A stretch of DNA of 64,000 nt from Eutypa lata (taxonomy: Eukaryota > Ascomycota > Sordariomycetes > Xylariales > Diatrypaceae), in the NCBI GenBank assembly GCA_022661535.1, contig JAKULF010000004.1:4526001-4590000 (forward strand), written 5' to 3'. The notes under the pieces were generated by a model. That model searched no databases and was not told the DNA's origin. It worked only from the letters and a program-made list of their open reading frames with translations. Numbering within the stretch: the stretch's first letter is position 1; the number at the start of each line of letters is the position of its first letter. Both the position numbers and the translations under genes were made by a program. Of this stretch, positions 47,559 to 59,763 are shown in pieces.

Positions 47559-50004
47559 CTATCGCAGCAACGCCAAACACTCCCCCACAACCCCCTTAAC
47601 CCTCTCATCGTCAACCTTAGCCCCCGCAGCCCTAATGACCTCCTTCAGGGACCTAGCCTCGGGCGACGCCGTCCCCACAACCGTGACCAGGGTCCCAGTG
47701 GCAACGAGGGCACGGAACAAGACCTCAGCATCAGTTTGCTTGCCCAGGATCCTTACCAGCGCATCCAGCAGCCGTATCTGCGCCTCACGCGCTACGCAGC
47801 CACTCTGCTGTGACGGCAGCACGGCCAAGTTCAGTATAGCGGTGGTGAGGGCGATGAGCAGGTTGCGGTTGAACGGGCCGATGGGGTCCTGGCCGTGCAG
47901 GCCGATGACGCGCTCGAAGAACGACACGGCCACGTCGACTTCCGGCTTCGATGTCGCGAAGAGCTTGCGTCCCATCGGCGACTTGAATAGGTTTGCGATG
48001 GTGCGTGCCGCCATCATGGTCATGTTTTCGTTGGGACCGCTACTACCGGCAGGGACGCCTTCTAGGGCGCCGGACACGGCGGCTTGGATTATGCTGCCGC
48101 CGCTGGGAGTGTGGAATTTGGCGACGGCGGGGCTGGGGGCTATGCAGCGGAGGAGATCGAGGGGCGCGAGACGGTCCGCGTAGTCCCATTGCGTACACAT
48201 TGTTACGACGATCGAGATGGTGGTCTCGTCTGTGACTGGTTTTCCCGCTTCTAATGTCTGTCGTAGAAGCGCGAGGGCATCTTGCGCTGATGGGTTTAGG
48301 CTGTAGTCTTTCCGGCCGGCGGCGACGAGGGCGGAGTTTATGGTGAGGATCTTCTTGAATATAGCTAGTAGGGGAAAATCATGTATGTTAGTTTATGTTT
48401 GAGTTCGGTTATCATTGATGTGGTTGATGCGATTGATAATACTTACGCTCGTACTTGGCAGCGGTGATCTCGAGATAGTCGCGCTGGGGAATCACTCCGG
48501 CCTTACTGGAGCTGACTTCTTCGCCTGGACGATATCGCGATTCGGTGCCGTAGGGATCGGGCCCTCCCGAGTCTCCAGACGTCTGGCCGAGAGTCGCACC
48601 TTGGGTATTTGACACGATGAATTGTGCAACTTGCTCTAGATAGGTTAGGGGGAGCTCGTTGTCGTTCAGGAACTTGGTGGCTCGGTCATAAGGATTCTCG
48701 GCGAGGTTGAAAGGCAGTTTGAGAGAAGGTTGGCCTTCCTCGATAGCTACATCAAATACGTAGTCCCACGACTGGCCGTTGTATTCGACCTTCTTCCCGC
48801 TGCTAGCACCGGAATCTACGACAGTGCCGACGTTGACCCATTGTTGCTGACTCGTAGACCACTGGTGCGCAGTGACTGATCCGTTGTCTTCCTTGATCAT
48901 CTGCACCTGTCCTTCCTTGGTGCCGGATTTGGTCTGAAGGAACTCGGGGCCAGGAAGTTTCTCCTTGTTGACGCCACCGACTTGCTGTTGAGGTATGGCT
49001 GATGACTTAACGGCTTCATCGAACTGTGCTAGAGTTTCGGGGTTCGCGGCGCGGTCAGGACTCCGGGAGAAAACACGAATAACGCCATCACTAGAGCCTG
49101 ACACGATATCTCCGTTTGTAGGGCATGAAGCAACACTCCAAACAGAAATGGCAGGAAGTGTGATGGTCTGGACGCAGTCGAATCCACTCCATACCCGTAC
49201 GGTTCGATCTTCTCCAGAACTAACCAGCTCTCCTGTAGGTAGCGCGGCAAGGGAGTAGATGAAGCTCTCGTGACCCCGAAGCTCGCCTACTTGTTGACCT
49301 GTCAACTTCCATAACCGGATGACACCATCGTTGCTCGCACTGGCAATCTCAGCTCCACTAGGATGGCCTGGTGGGACCTGGCAGAGGGCTCGAACGATGT
49401 CGGGGGTATATATCGTAGACCGCGGCTCTACCTTACCGGCCACGGCCTTGCGGAGATCAAAGATACGAATATTCTTATCGGCACAGCCCGTCACCACGGT
49501 ATTTTGGTCCAAGGGCAGGACATCCCAGACGGCACCCTCATGCTCGTCCAGAATGACTTCGGTTTCCCACTTGGCGACACTCCATATGCGAGCACTGTTA
49601 TCCCAGCTACCGGAGACGATATGCTTGTCACCGGGCAATACGGCCAAGGCGCAGACATTGCGGGAGTGGCCGATCAGAAGTCGCTCGGCGTTATCGGTGG
49701 GAGTGGCAGATGAGGTCCGAACATCGATGATGGAGTCAGTGCCCGCAGAGACGACAAGACCCTGGGGGTATTCTTCGGAAGGCGGGAGATAGGTGAGGCT
49801 ATTGATGAACTCGGAGCCTTGGTTCGTGATGGAAGCTTCGAAGGTGGGTGGAGAGGGTGATGTCGATGTCAACTTCCATGCTCTTACGGTATGATCGCGG
49901 GAAGCGGAGAGGACGAGGTCGGGAGAAGGGAAGAGCACGTCGCGTACGTCGGCATCGTGACCGGTTAGTTGCGCCGATAACTTGAAAGCGGGTTGGTCGG
50001 ACAT
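47559..50004 (-). CDS. doa1: Doa1/Ufd3/Lub1 (PLAA) ubiquitin-binding Cdc48 cofactor
   Basis: Exon 1 is 50004-48447 and exon 2 is 48364-47559; an 82-nt intron (GTAAGT...ACTAG) joins AAKYE to PIFKKILTINSALV, giving 787 residues. Seven WD40 repeats fill about residues 1-300 (for example LTGHDADVRDVLFPSPDLVL, IVSGSWDNSARIWSV). The PFU ubiquitin-binding domain follows at about 360-450 (GQVQMIKEDNGSVTAHQWS, WDYVFDVAIEEG). A PUL domain of armadillo type forms the C-terminus (KLPFNLAENPYDRATKFLND onward to LALLR). Doa1/PLAA binds ubiquitin and Cdc48/p97 and acts in ubiquitin recycling and endosomal and mitochondrial quality control. The complete three-domain order makes the assignment firm. Confidence 0.95.
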
Positions 50005-51562
50005 GGTTGGTGGGAGGTGTGGTGAGGTGATGTAGGTAGGTAGGGGTGGTTCTGTATGGGATTGTCGACTATTGCAGTTTCTTTTCCGGATAGGTAGGTA
50101 ACTAGCTGGACTTAGGGAAAAGAAGTTAGTTAATACCAGAGACGAAGAGAACAGGTAGGTAATTAGGAAGTAGAATATTGGAAGCTCATGGAAGATTCCA
50201 ATGTCAACTCAGCATTTCATCCTAAAAGAGATACTGCCTCTACTTACTTAATCTTGTAGCCCCTGGTCTACCATGGGACAACAGGTAACTAGACGTGTAG
50301 ACCTGTATGTTAGAAATGCCCCCCTTCTGACTAACTTTCAGTGTTTGGTATGCTGGTGAGTTGCTGCTATGTTGTTTGGCTTGCTCAATGTTGGTTCTCT
50401 AATAACAAGCAATTGGAGTTACTAATTACTAACTCTATGGTACTACTACGTATGCGTCATATGATGGTTTAGAGGCATAATATCGTGATGGATTACTCTT
50501 TAGAATGATATCATACATACCAACATACAACCTGTAACTAGTGGATGGACATAGCCCATGGAGGGGTAGTCTTTACTGAGCGTGTATGTACAATTACAGC
50601 GGATATTACCCCTCACTAACCAAATATAGTCCCACGGTAACAACGGTACCGGGTACTATCCTCTAGGTACCCATACAAAAGGTGGCACGAGCTTTTCCCC
50701 TTGTCGACGTTTGACGTTTTTATTTTTTATTTGGTTGCGATGGTAAGAAAGAAACAAGGTTCGTTCGTTCCTGCCTGCTTGGATAACGATCATCGTTGTC
50801 ATTGTCAATATTTTGTTTCTCTCTCAACTATCCCATTCCCATTCCCATTCCCATTCCCATTACCACTTCCTCTTCATTCTCATTTCCCATTTACGTTTCC
50901 AGGCTCTCCCATAGCAAAGGGAAACATTGTCGACTTTGGTATTTTGTGAAGTCACTTTTCTTGATTTGGACTTGGCTCCTTAAATCATCAACGCGCTGCC
51001 TTTATTAACTTTCTGTGAAATCCTTATTATTGGTAGTCTCTTACTCTCACTCTTACTATTTTTTAGACTTGTATTGCATTGCATCTTTTACGTCGTCAAC
51101 CGCATGCGCACGAGAACATAATTACACGACCGATACTTACACATCACGGAAACAAAAACACCTCCAAAGTTAGCATTTGCGCCGATACCCACCGAAGCAA
51201 AACTGAACGATACGACAACTCCGACTCCTGTTACGATTCTAGTCACGACAATTTGATTTGAAGAAAGAAAGAGAAGCAGAAATAGGGCTGCGCCTGTATA
51301 TTCATTCAACATTCTTTGAATTGCCCAGCATAGAACTGTCGCTATCTTATCCATAATCTCCTCTTTGTATCCCCCATACTTCATTACTTCTCCATCGACG
51401 TCGACATCCATCTACATCAACATCCTCCTCCTCGCCCATATACTCGGTATCTTGGTATTTGTTTAAGCCTTGTGTAGACAAGAAACACACCTCAGACCAT
51501 ATTTTCACAGGACGACGACTCCTCCCTCTTCCATTGATTGCCAATCTTCCCGACTTTCCACA
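50005..51562. other. Divergent promoter region with hexamer repeat
   Basis: It lies between the divergently transcribed doa1 and STRAP-like genes. A perfect (CCCATT)5 tract is at 50832-50861. The stretch from about 51260 to 51562 is C/T-rich and is probably the STRAP leader. No further gene is seen. Confidence 0.5.
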
Positions 51563-52928
51563 ATGGCTTCGCAACCTCAGACTACCCAGGCCGTTGCCGA
51601 TGCGCCAAGACAATACGTCCCTCTTACGTGCCACGGTCACTCTCGCCCTGTCCCTCACATCAGCTTCTCTCCTCTTGAGAAGGACGAATCATACTACCTG
51701 ATCTCCGCTTGCAAGGGTAAGGAAATATTCTGAGTCGCCTCCATAATCCCCTCCCCTGTCCTTGTACTTGTACTGATGTAGCTGCGCTTTCATAGATGGT
51801 AATCCCATGCTTCGAGATGGTCAGACTGGTGACTGGATTGGCACCTTCATCGGTCACAAAGGTGCAGTCTGGCAGGCCAGACTTAGTCCTGATGCCTCCA
51901 CTGCAGCCACTGCCTCTGCCGATTTCACCGCGTAAGTATCACCACTGGTAGCATACCATACGGCACCTACCACATATTCAATTCATTAGCTAACCATTTA
52001 TTTCAACAGCAAAATCTGGGATACCCATACCGGAGAAGCTCTTGCCACTCTCCAACACAACCACATCGTCCGCGCTGTTGCCTATCCACCCGACAACTCA
52101 GACCTTGTCGCTACTGGTGGCTATGAGAAGAAGCTGCGCATATTCGACATCACCGAGATGAAGCCACAGTCACTCGATGGTGAGCCCAAGCCCGACGGAA
52201 CCCCGAGCACCCCCGAATTTACCATCCCTGCCTCTGCAGCCTTCGAGATCGGTGTTGATGTTCACACTGCCTCTATCAAGTTCATCGTCTGGACCAAGGA
52301 TCCTAACATCTTGATCACCGCTTCCGAAAACACCCTGCGCTGGTTCGATCTCCCCTCGAAGAGTGTTGTCAAGCAGGAGGTTTTGGATGGAGAGATCGGC
52401 TCTTGCGAGTTTTCTTCCCTTGCTCCCGAGTATACCTCTGAGTCCGATATCGGAGGCGGCCTTCCCATTCTAGCTGTGGCTGCTGGCAAGTCGGTTTACT
52501 TCTGGGGAGGACCACGCGCTATGGATGAGCTCAAGCGCGTCAAGGTAGATTACAAGGTTGCCAGTGTCGCCTTGGATCCCAGAGGAAGAAAGTTTGTGGT
52601 TGGCGAGGACATCCCTGCTACCTGGGCCAGAGTGTACCGATGGGATGATGATGCCGAGATTGGTATGTTTCTAGAATTCTCTTTTCCTTTGCCAATGCAA
52701 TGCAGTGCAACATTTCCAATGCTAACAAAATGCCCCCTAGACATCCACAAGGGTCACCATGGTCCGGTCTGGTCTGTCGCCTTCTCTCCCGACGGCAAGC
52801 TCTACGCTACAGGCTCCGAGGATGGTACCATCAAGATGTGGAAGAACTGTGAAGGTTTCTATGGACTCTGGCGAGGTGGACCCGGTGGTGGTATTGTTGG
52901 AGGCGCCGAGCGTAATGCCGCCGAATAG
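51563..52928 (+). CDS. STRAP/UNRIP-like WD40 protein
   Basis: Exons 51563-51716, 51796-51931, 52010-52662 and 52741-52928 sum to 1,131 nt, giving 376 residues in frame. It has the WD40 pattern throughout, starting [20 protein letters not shown], then [20 protein letters not shown] and [20 protein letters not shown], and ending [20 protein letters not shown]. These are signatures of serine-threonine kinase receptor-associated protein (STRAP/UNRIP), which in animals associates with the SMN complex and TGF-beta receptors; the fungal role is not established. eIF3i (Tif34) is a close relative, but the [20 protein letters not shown] phrase favours STRAP. All three introns are 65-80 nt with normal sites. 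Confidence 0.88.
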
Positions 52929-54130
52929 GATGGGGGCGTTTCGCTCTGTCGCTCTTCCAACATTTCCACATGCAGCAGCTCAGGTGAAGTCTCGTCTTTG
53001 GGCTCCCCTTAGGAGGTTATCCCGAACACTGCTTCATGAAATGTCCTCCACGTTTCACCTTTTCGAAGATGGACATCTTTGGACAAACTCACTGGAATGC
53101 AATGCAATGGCGATCATCGTATCAGAAGCTCACTCACCACCACCCCTTTGTCAAGTATGACGAAATCAACATAAATGGGCAACTGAGCAATAGAGGCAAA
53201 AAAACGTCTTGACATCGCCAGTCAGCATTTTCGTATTTGTCCCAGCCATATTCAGGTGGCTTTGGCAACACCAGCAACAGCAGGTATTCTGTGCGTATCC
53301 TTCCACGTGGTCTATTGACTCGAGGATAAGTTTCGCTGACCATGCTCTCTCTACCTAGCCAAGAGTAGAGCAACCAACCAACCAATACTTGCAGATCTGC
53401 TACAGATTTTGTTGCAACCAGATGTATTGGTAGCAGCACTATGGAATCATAATGGTTTTTTAGGGGAGAAGGTCCTTGTATGGTAGATGATTTTCTCCCT
53501 TGCTTAGATAAGATCAGATGTAACACTGCCTTTGCTACACCAGCAATTACTTAGCTAATATCAATGCCACTAATTCATCTCAACCCATGCTTGTTTGCTG
53601 ACTTCTTGAATTTGCTTGATGTATGTATCGTGGATCACGTGTATGTTGTTTAGACTGATGGTATGTTGTACCATGATGAAGATGGTATTGATGCCGCATT
53701 AACATTAATTGAGTAAACGTTGCTCTTTTCCACGTAATTACTATGTAGAGCTAGGATGGACATAATGGTAAAATAAATAAAACATGTTGAAAAATCACAG
53801 ATCCTAGGCCAAGTAAGAATGTGCACTGGAAAGGCGCAACATCATGGACATTCCTTATGCAGTGTTACCTACCTGCAATGATCTTAAAGACGGAATTGTC
53901 CTCGGCAAGATTCACGCACGGTCTGAATGATGCAAGCAGTTCCTATAGTTAGTATATCAATGAATGTATGTTGACTTGAAATGGAACCTTACCATTAACA
54001 CGTCTACGCCGATTGCCCCTGTTCCCCTTTTCCTCATGATATACTGTCCAGTCGGCGATGTGTGGGGTGGGTATAGACTCAGGAGACCCCGGCTGAACTA
54101 TATCTATATTTCGTCGATGTCCTCGGGTTA

Positions 54131-54176
54131 TATACCAGGTCGCCGTGCACAGAGTTCTATACCAGGTCGCCGTGCA
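54131..54176. repeat. 19-bp direct repeat pair
   Basis: TATACCAGGTCGCCGTGCA occurs at 54131-54149 and again, identical, at 54158-54176, with an 8-bp spacer. Confidence 0.85.
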
Positions 54177-55349
54177 TGGGGATGCATGCTACGTTGACAT
54201 GGTCAGGGGTATATACTACGTCGACTTGCTTATAAGTATATGGTGCGCTGGTCCTGTGCCTCCCTTTATGGGGTACTCAGGGGATATGTTGTTACTAGTT
54301 AGTTGAGCGTCTTTCAGATGCACAAGTTCTCCATGTCTGTCTAAGAAGATACCTATATATGTTAATTCTTCCCGTTTTGTCAAACCCATTGAGTGATGCA
54401 CTATTCACATCTCTGCTCATCATCAGGCATGCCAACTTCGCTATGTAACACCACAACTATGAATATGCGCATAATAACAACGTGAAAGAAATGGATTAAA
54501 AAAGGGGGATGGTCTAAGCAGTTTATCTAGGTCTTGTTTACAATAGGGATAGTATGAACGCCCTAAGTAATAATCTATCCAGCGAACATTGCAACCACCT
54601 CAAGGGATCTAGGTGGTTCCTATTGTGATAGCCACATCTCATCTAATATAGGCTCCCTTCATGGATTCAGCGTAGAACTCGTTACAGCTTGGTCATGCAT
54701 GCTAGAGATCTTATATAGAGGCTAGCATAATCTTAGATGCAGTTTCTAGGGAGTTTCCATACACTCCATATAAACCTGCACAACTGCTAGTTGGCTGACT
54801 GCCTTATGATTGGGTGGATGGAGTTCAAGAGCAGTTAGGTGGGCAGATAGAACCCCTTTTGATATTAAGGTAGGGAGAATAGACTAAGCGCAGAGAGAAC
54901 CACCATTGAATCTTAGAATATATTCCTGGACGACTACTCAAGTTCATCACCGGTCAAACACCATGTTCCTCACAACTCCGCTTGAGGCAACTGCATTTTA
55001 TAATCAGAGCCTCATAGCACGCCATCAACTGGAGATTACTTGTACCTAATCATACACATGGTGCATATTTGCTTCATTATCTAAGTCATTACCACATTAT
55101 GGCAATGGAGTATTAATGGTATAGCACAGTATTTTATTACAGATAGTTGAGCTAGCTAGTGTTGTTAGAGTAACATAATGAAATCATCAATACCACTGCA
55201 CCACTCTTTTCCCTTTCCCCGTGTTGTTCTTTGGTAGTTCAACGCTCTATTCATAATTATAGGTGCTTGGACAGAGACATGAGGAGAGGAAGAAGTGAAG
55301 AGGGAGAAGTGAAGACGAAGAAGGGGAGAAAAGACTAAAGAGACGAAAA

Positions 55350-55430
55350 ATAAAAATAAAAGCCCAGCCAGGGATTCGAACCAAGGAACCTCCAAGATCA
55401 GCCTACAGACAAGCACTGGTTCTAAGGATC
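55350..55430 (-). other. tRNA-like relic or tRNA-derived repeat
   Basis: On the minus strand TTGGTTCGAATCCCTGG matches a pol III B box and T-arm, followed by a T-rich run like a terminator (cttttatttttattttt). About 45 nt upstream, TAGAACCAGTG loosely resembles an A box. The T stem has two mismatches and no acceptor partner of GCTGGGC is present, so this is not a working tRNA. It could be a degenerate tRNA or part of a SINE. Confidence 0.25.
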
Positions 55431-55656
55431 TAAGATGAAGAGACGCATCATTTACATGGTATGCTGTTCAACTGCTCCACTACCTACCTACCTAGGTGAT
55501 TTTAGTTTGTTGATAGTTCAACGCCTTATTATAACTTACCGGGCAACAGCCAATGTTATTATTAAACTTCGGGTAAGGATTATTGATCAACAACGAGGCA
55601 AGCTTTGCAATTTCACGTGTACGTGTGCGTGTATGCGTGCGGGTAATGGTGCGTTT

Positions 55657-55922
55657 ATATTGATATGTATTTTCTTTTCTATCGCCAGCCGTCGATCGTA
55701 TGTGCGTCTGTATGACGCTGAATTCAGCTGGGTCAACCTGGTAAGTTCTTACGAATCTGGCGTTCCCAAGATGTACCTACCCTGTTGCTACCCATCTAGA
55801 TGAGATCTGGGGATCTACCCGATCTTTACCAAGGACCAGGTTCACGGAGAGCTACTGCAGTCCTAAGTGTGTGTATGTACGTGTGCGTGTATATTGATAC
55901 GTATTTTCTTTTCCATCACCAG
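55657..55922. repeat. 32-bp repeat pair
   Basis: The 32 bases at 55657-55688 recur at 55891-55922 with three differences, all transitions. Both copies start ATATTGATA, end in a CCAG and follow a GTGT/GCGTGT-rich stretch. They may mark a partial local duplication. Confidence 0.7.
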
Positions 55923-57131
55923 GACGAATTTCCGCCCAAGTATGCGTAGTACGTACCTATTGTATTCCGCACTCCTATGCAGTGCGAATTCATAACGGCG
56001 TGAAGTAACCTGCTAGGTATAGGGAAGTAGTAGGATGATGGGCGTAGGGGAAAGGAATAGGCAGACACAACTCGCATGATACAACAGAGTGACAATGCAA
56101 TACCTTATCTCACTCGATATCCATCTTTACACGCCCTGTTAGTAAGTACTTGTGTACCTGGGCGTGACCCGCATCCACAACTTCCTGCCTGAAATGAAGG
56201 TATCGACACTAGAGCAACCGCCATCAACCACCATCAACCACCGCACTTCTGTTGCCTTAGGGGGGGAGGTAGGTTGTATGTAACATCTGACAATAGGTAG
56301 TTAGGTAGTCTCCATTGCATGTGAAGGTGGAGGTCATATTTAAATGAGGTAGAAATGTGCGTTCGGGTGTAGGTACATACATACTTACTTACCCTTCCGC
56401 ATTTTTTATGCCATCCTGTACACTTAAACTTCCCATCATCTGTGAAGTCTGCACTTCCCTCTCATACTTCTTCTCCTTCATCTCCCTCACCACCTTCTCC
56501 ATTCCCTGATCCACGATCATTGGAATGAACAGAGAGAGATATCAGAAGCAACATTGAAGTAAGTCCATGACACAAGCTGAATCTAATACGCACATCATAT
56601 CCTCCTTCTTGACTCTCTGCCTACCTAGGTAGGTAAACAACAACATCCTTCCCATCATCGCCGCGTCAGAAGCAACGTACATCGATCCCATTCACAATCA
56701 ATCCTTATCTGGCTCTTCATACTTCATACCTGAGTGTCTCTACCCTCTACATAGGTACTGTACCTTCCTTCCCCACCCTGCGTCTTCCAACCCAACCGCA
56801 TTCTTCAGACCGGGTACCTACAACATTTGATTCTTCTACCTACTTACACACCCGTCTTTCTACCTACCTACTTACTTACCTGTCTGTCTGCTAGGTCCTA
56901 CCTCTCTTCTGATTACTTACACACAACACACATCAGAGCAGACTACAGTACTGAGGTACGAATCAGGTCTGTTTCTTCTTCATCCTGTAGTCAGTCAATT
57001 CATTCTGTACCTGGTAATTACTTTCATACTCTTCTTTCCTCTCCATTTCGTCACGAATCAGTCATACAAACCATAACACCATCTTCTTCACCTCTGTCTT
57101 TCCTCACAGCCAGTCATTCGGTAAGAATCTT

Positions 57132-57277
57132 CAACTGGTTCGGTAACCCATGGTTCCTACCTGTACTACTCTCTGTTTACCTGCAATCCCAGACTATGAG
57201 CATTCAATTGGCTCAGTAACCCATGGTTTCTACCTCTACTACTCTCTGTTTACTTGTAATCCCATCTTATGAACATC
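57132..57277. repeat. 73-bp tandem duplication in a gene leader
   Basis: The copies 57132-57204 and 57205-57277 share CCCATGGTT, CTACTACTCTCTGTTTAC and other blocks. They lie 260-400 bp before the start of the hexapeptide-repeat gene. Most differences are transitions. Confidence 0.8.
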
Positions 57278-57535
57278 TTCCTTACCCAATTGATTTAATT
57301 CAATCCCTTCTATCCTAACCCCATCATCTCCTGGGTTGAAGAATCAATACACCTCTTGATAACTGCAATCACATGAGGGATGATTCCTGCTCTGTGAAGT
57401 AACTGCACACCTGTGACTATCCTACTCTTGTCCTTGTTCATCCCATTTGAACTTCTACTCTTCCATCTCCATTGTTCATGGTTGCTGACTTGTAGGTTAC
57501 TCAAGCCTCCATTCAAGAAGTTTCTTGTCTTAACC

Positions 57536-59113
57536 ATGTCGGACTCCGACAACAACAACAACGCGGCTCTTGCAGCTTCGGCCGCCCCTGTGAGCCCAGC
57601 GTTTCCTGCAGTTAAGCCCAAGAAGCAGCCATGGGAGTATTCTACGAATCGCAACACCAAGCGCGCCCGTGCCCGCAAGGCCAGACTTAGTCTTTACCGT
57701 CGCGTGTCTGAGCAGGCTAAGGCGGCTGACAAGAAGTCCATTGGTTATGCCGCCCAGATTTGTTGCGATACGCTGGCATTCCAGCTCATGAGCCAACGGG
57801 AGCGTGCCGCGCAACTCGCCCACGTGGAAGATGTGGCCATGGAGAACCGGTAAGTTTCCATGAATAGTAGCCCTTTCTTGTTTCAATTATACCTTTACAT
57901 TTGGACGTGTGCGTGTGTATATCTAACTTACTGTCTGCCGTTTAGCCGTCGTAAAGGAATTGATTACGACTCAAAGATGCGGAAATTCTGTCGGGCATTT
58001 CCTCATGAAGTTCCAGCAGGCTTGCCTGCTGGTTCTCAGCCTGGAACCCCAGCTCCTGGAGTTACTCCTGATGCCGATATCATCATCGGCGATGCCCCTA
58101 TTGACGGCGATGCCCCTATTGCCGGCGATGCCCCTATTGCCGGCGATGCCCCTGTTGCCGGCGATGCCCCTGTTGCCGACGTTGCCCCTGTCGCTAGCGT
58201 TGCCCCTGTCGCCAATGGTGCCCCTGTCGCCAACGGTGCCCCTGTCGCCAACGGTGCCTCTTTCGTCGCTGGTGCCTTCGGTTCTATCTCTGGAGCAGGT
58301 GGTGCTTCTCCCAATATCCCCAGCCCCTTTGACCAATCGACCATCTATTCTGTCGGCGAGCATACCCCTGGCTCTCACGCACCGGTTTCCGGCAGCTTCG
58401 GCCCGGCACCCTTCATGTCCTTTGCCCATCCTCAGCCGGCAGTCAACCATGTGGACTCGCGCCCTCTTTTCCCGTCCGCGTTCCCCGCTATGGAACAAGG
58501 AGACGGTCACTCGTCTGCCTCTTCGCCGGGCTATGCCTTCTCTGATGGCGCTGGATCTATGATGAACTCGCAGGGTTCGTACCAGGGAGCCCATCAGTAC
58601 GGTGCTCACCCGCAGGATCAGTTCATGGTGTCTCAACTGCAGCAGGGATTGGAGATGACCAAGGCGAACAATGCCGGATTCCAGGCCGAGCTTATCGCTA
58701 TGCGTGGTCAGATTCAACATCTCGAGGCTGAGATCGAGATTCTGAAGTCTGGTCATTGGGATGGAAGAGTTGCATTCGGCGGTCATCACCCCGTTTTCAA
58801 TGGTTCTGTCGACCATCATGCCCCTGTCGATGGCCACGCCCCTGTTGATGGTGATGCCCCTGTCGGTGGTCACTCCCCTGTCGGTGGTCACTCCCCCGTC
58901 GGTGGTCATGGCCTCGCTGATGGTCATGGCCTTGCCGTCGTCAACCATCACCCTATGGGCAACCACCATCCTGTTCTGGGATTCCACCATGTCAACTCCA
59001 GCATGCCCCAGTTCGATGTCCCCTTCAGAACGATTGCCCGTACTATTGACGGCCTCGCCGACTCTGTCGAGGATCAGGGCAAGGTTGGTGAAGAGATTGA
59101 CAACTCACAGTAA
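57536..59113 (+). CDS. Hypothetical protein with hexapeptide GDAPxA repeats (493 aa)
   Basis: Exons 57536-57849 and 57946-59113 total 1,482 nt; the intron (GTAAGT...TTTAG) joins AMENR to RRKGIDYDSKM. Residues 1-120 hold an Asn/Ala tract, a very basic stretch (NRNTKRARARKARLSLYRR) and a charged helical part that recalls, but does not match, a bZIP basic region. Residues 153-218 are eleven tandem hexapeptides grading from GDAPID and GDAPVA to SVAPVA and NGAPVA, encoded by an 18-nt repeat at about 58088-58285. A Gln/Leu-rich coiled-coil-like helix follows (QLQQGLEMTKANNAGFQAEL, near 260), then a second repeat block of about 15 units (VDGHAPVDGDAPVGGHSPVG) at 58806-58935. There is no signal peptide. 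I recognise no family; repeats of this kind can change number quickly. The basic segment may suggest a nuclear location, as inference only. Confidence 0.7.
58088..58285. repeat. 18-nt coding tandem repeat, first block
   Basis: About eleven 18-nt units of the type GGCGATGCCCCTATTGCC encode the first hexapeptide block. The middle units are nearly identical and the later ones have drifted. Confidence 0.85.
58806..58935. repeat. 18-nt coding tandem repeat, second block
   Basis: A separate array related to the first at the DNA level (GCCCCTGT, GGTGGTCACTCC units) encodes alternating APVDGx and SPVGGH hexapeptides. Confidence 0.75.
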
Positions 59114-59763
59114 ATCACGTCGGGCAGTACTGGGAGTATGGATGGTGTTTCTCAAGTGGAGATGCACTTTTTTGTTGCCGTTGCCTCCGTTGTCCCGTTG
59201 CCATTACACCCTTTTTTCAGTCTTTGTTTCTTGCGTATTCATCACGTCATCTAATGCAGTATTGGTGGTATGATGGTACAGGTTGGTGTGATTTTGAGAA
59301 GATCGACGATTAAGGGATAATAGGATGGAAAGTCACAACTTTCCCAGGGAAGGAAGTTCATAGTTTTGAGCTTAGTTTACGGCAACACAACAACACCATG
59401 TAGTAGCAGTATGCTACCCAGTACAGACCGATGTAGTATAGTTGGTAGCTAGGATGAATCGCTAAGCAACACTATACAACCATACCCTTAGGTGTTATCA
59501 TACACATCTATCCATTGTGATCAACTATATTAACTGTGAATCTTCGCATGCTGTGTTGTCTTTACAGCTGTAGTCTAACAAGCCTCCTTGCAATTAAAAC
59601 TCTGATCACGCCTCTATGTATGTTCCTTGACTGACAAATCTTTGATGCAGCTGATTAGATAACGCTTATCATAGTACCTAATGTACCAGAGACTTGGATC
59701 TAAGAAACATGAAGAATCATACTCTAACTATGATTCATATTTACACGGGAGACCTTTAACTAA
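59114..59763. other. Convergent spacer
   Basis: It contains the facing 3' ends of the repeat-protein gene and the oxidoreductase gene. No gene is seen. Confidence 0.5.

Larger units (their letters stand above)
52929..57535. other. Gene-poor 4.6-kb region
   Basis: I find no supportable protein gene. The left part is the 3' flank of the STRAP-like gene. Listed separately are a 19-bp direct repeat, a tRNA-like relic, a 32-bp repeat pair and a 73-bp tandem duplication. The region is rich in CCTACCTA-type tracts, especially 56600-56900. Confidence 0.45.

Noticed and set aside
53134..53526. 130-aa minus-strand ORF downstream of the STRAP-like gene
   Set aside because: It overlaps the expected 3' UTR and has no protein-like pattern.
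56827..57219. 130-aa ORF before the repeat gene
   Set aside because: It is translated CCTACCTA-type repeat and leader sequence, without conserved features.
57971..58990. Long minus-strand ORF (339 aa) opposite the repeat gene
   Set aside because: It is open only because the tandem repeats lack stops in that frame; it has no motif, while the plus-strand gene has a clean intron.
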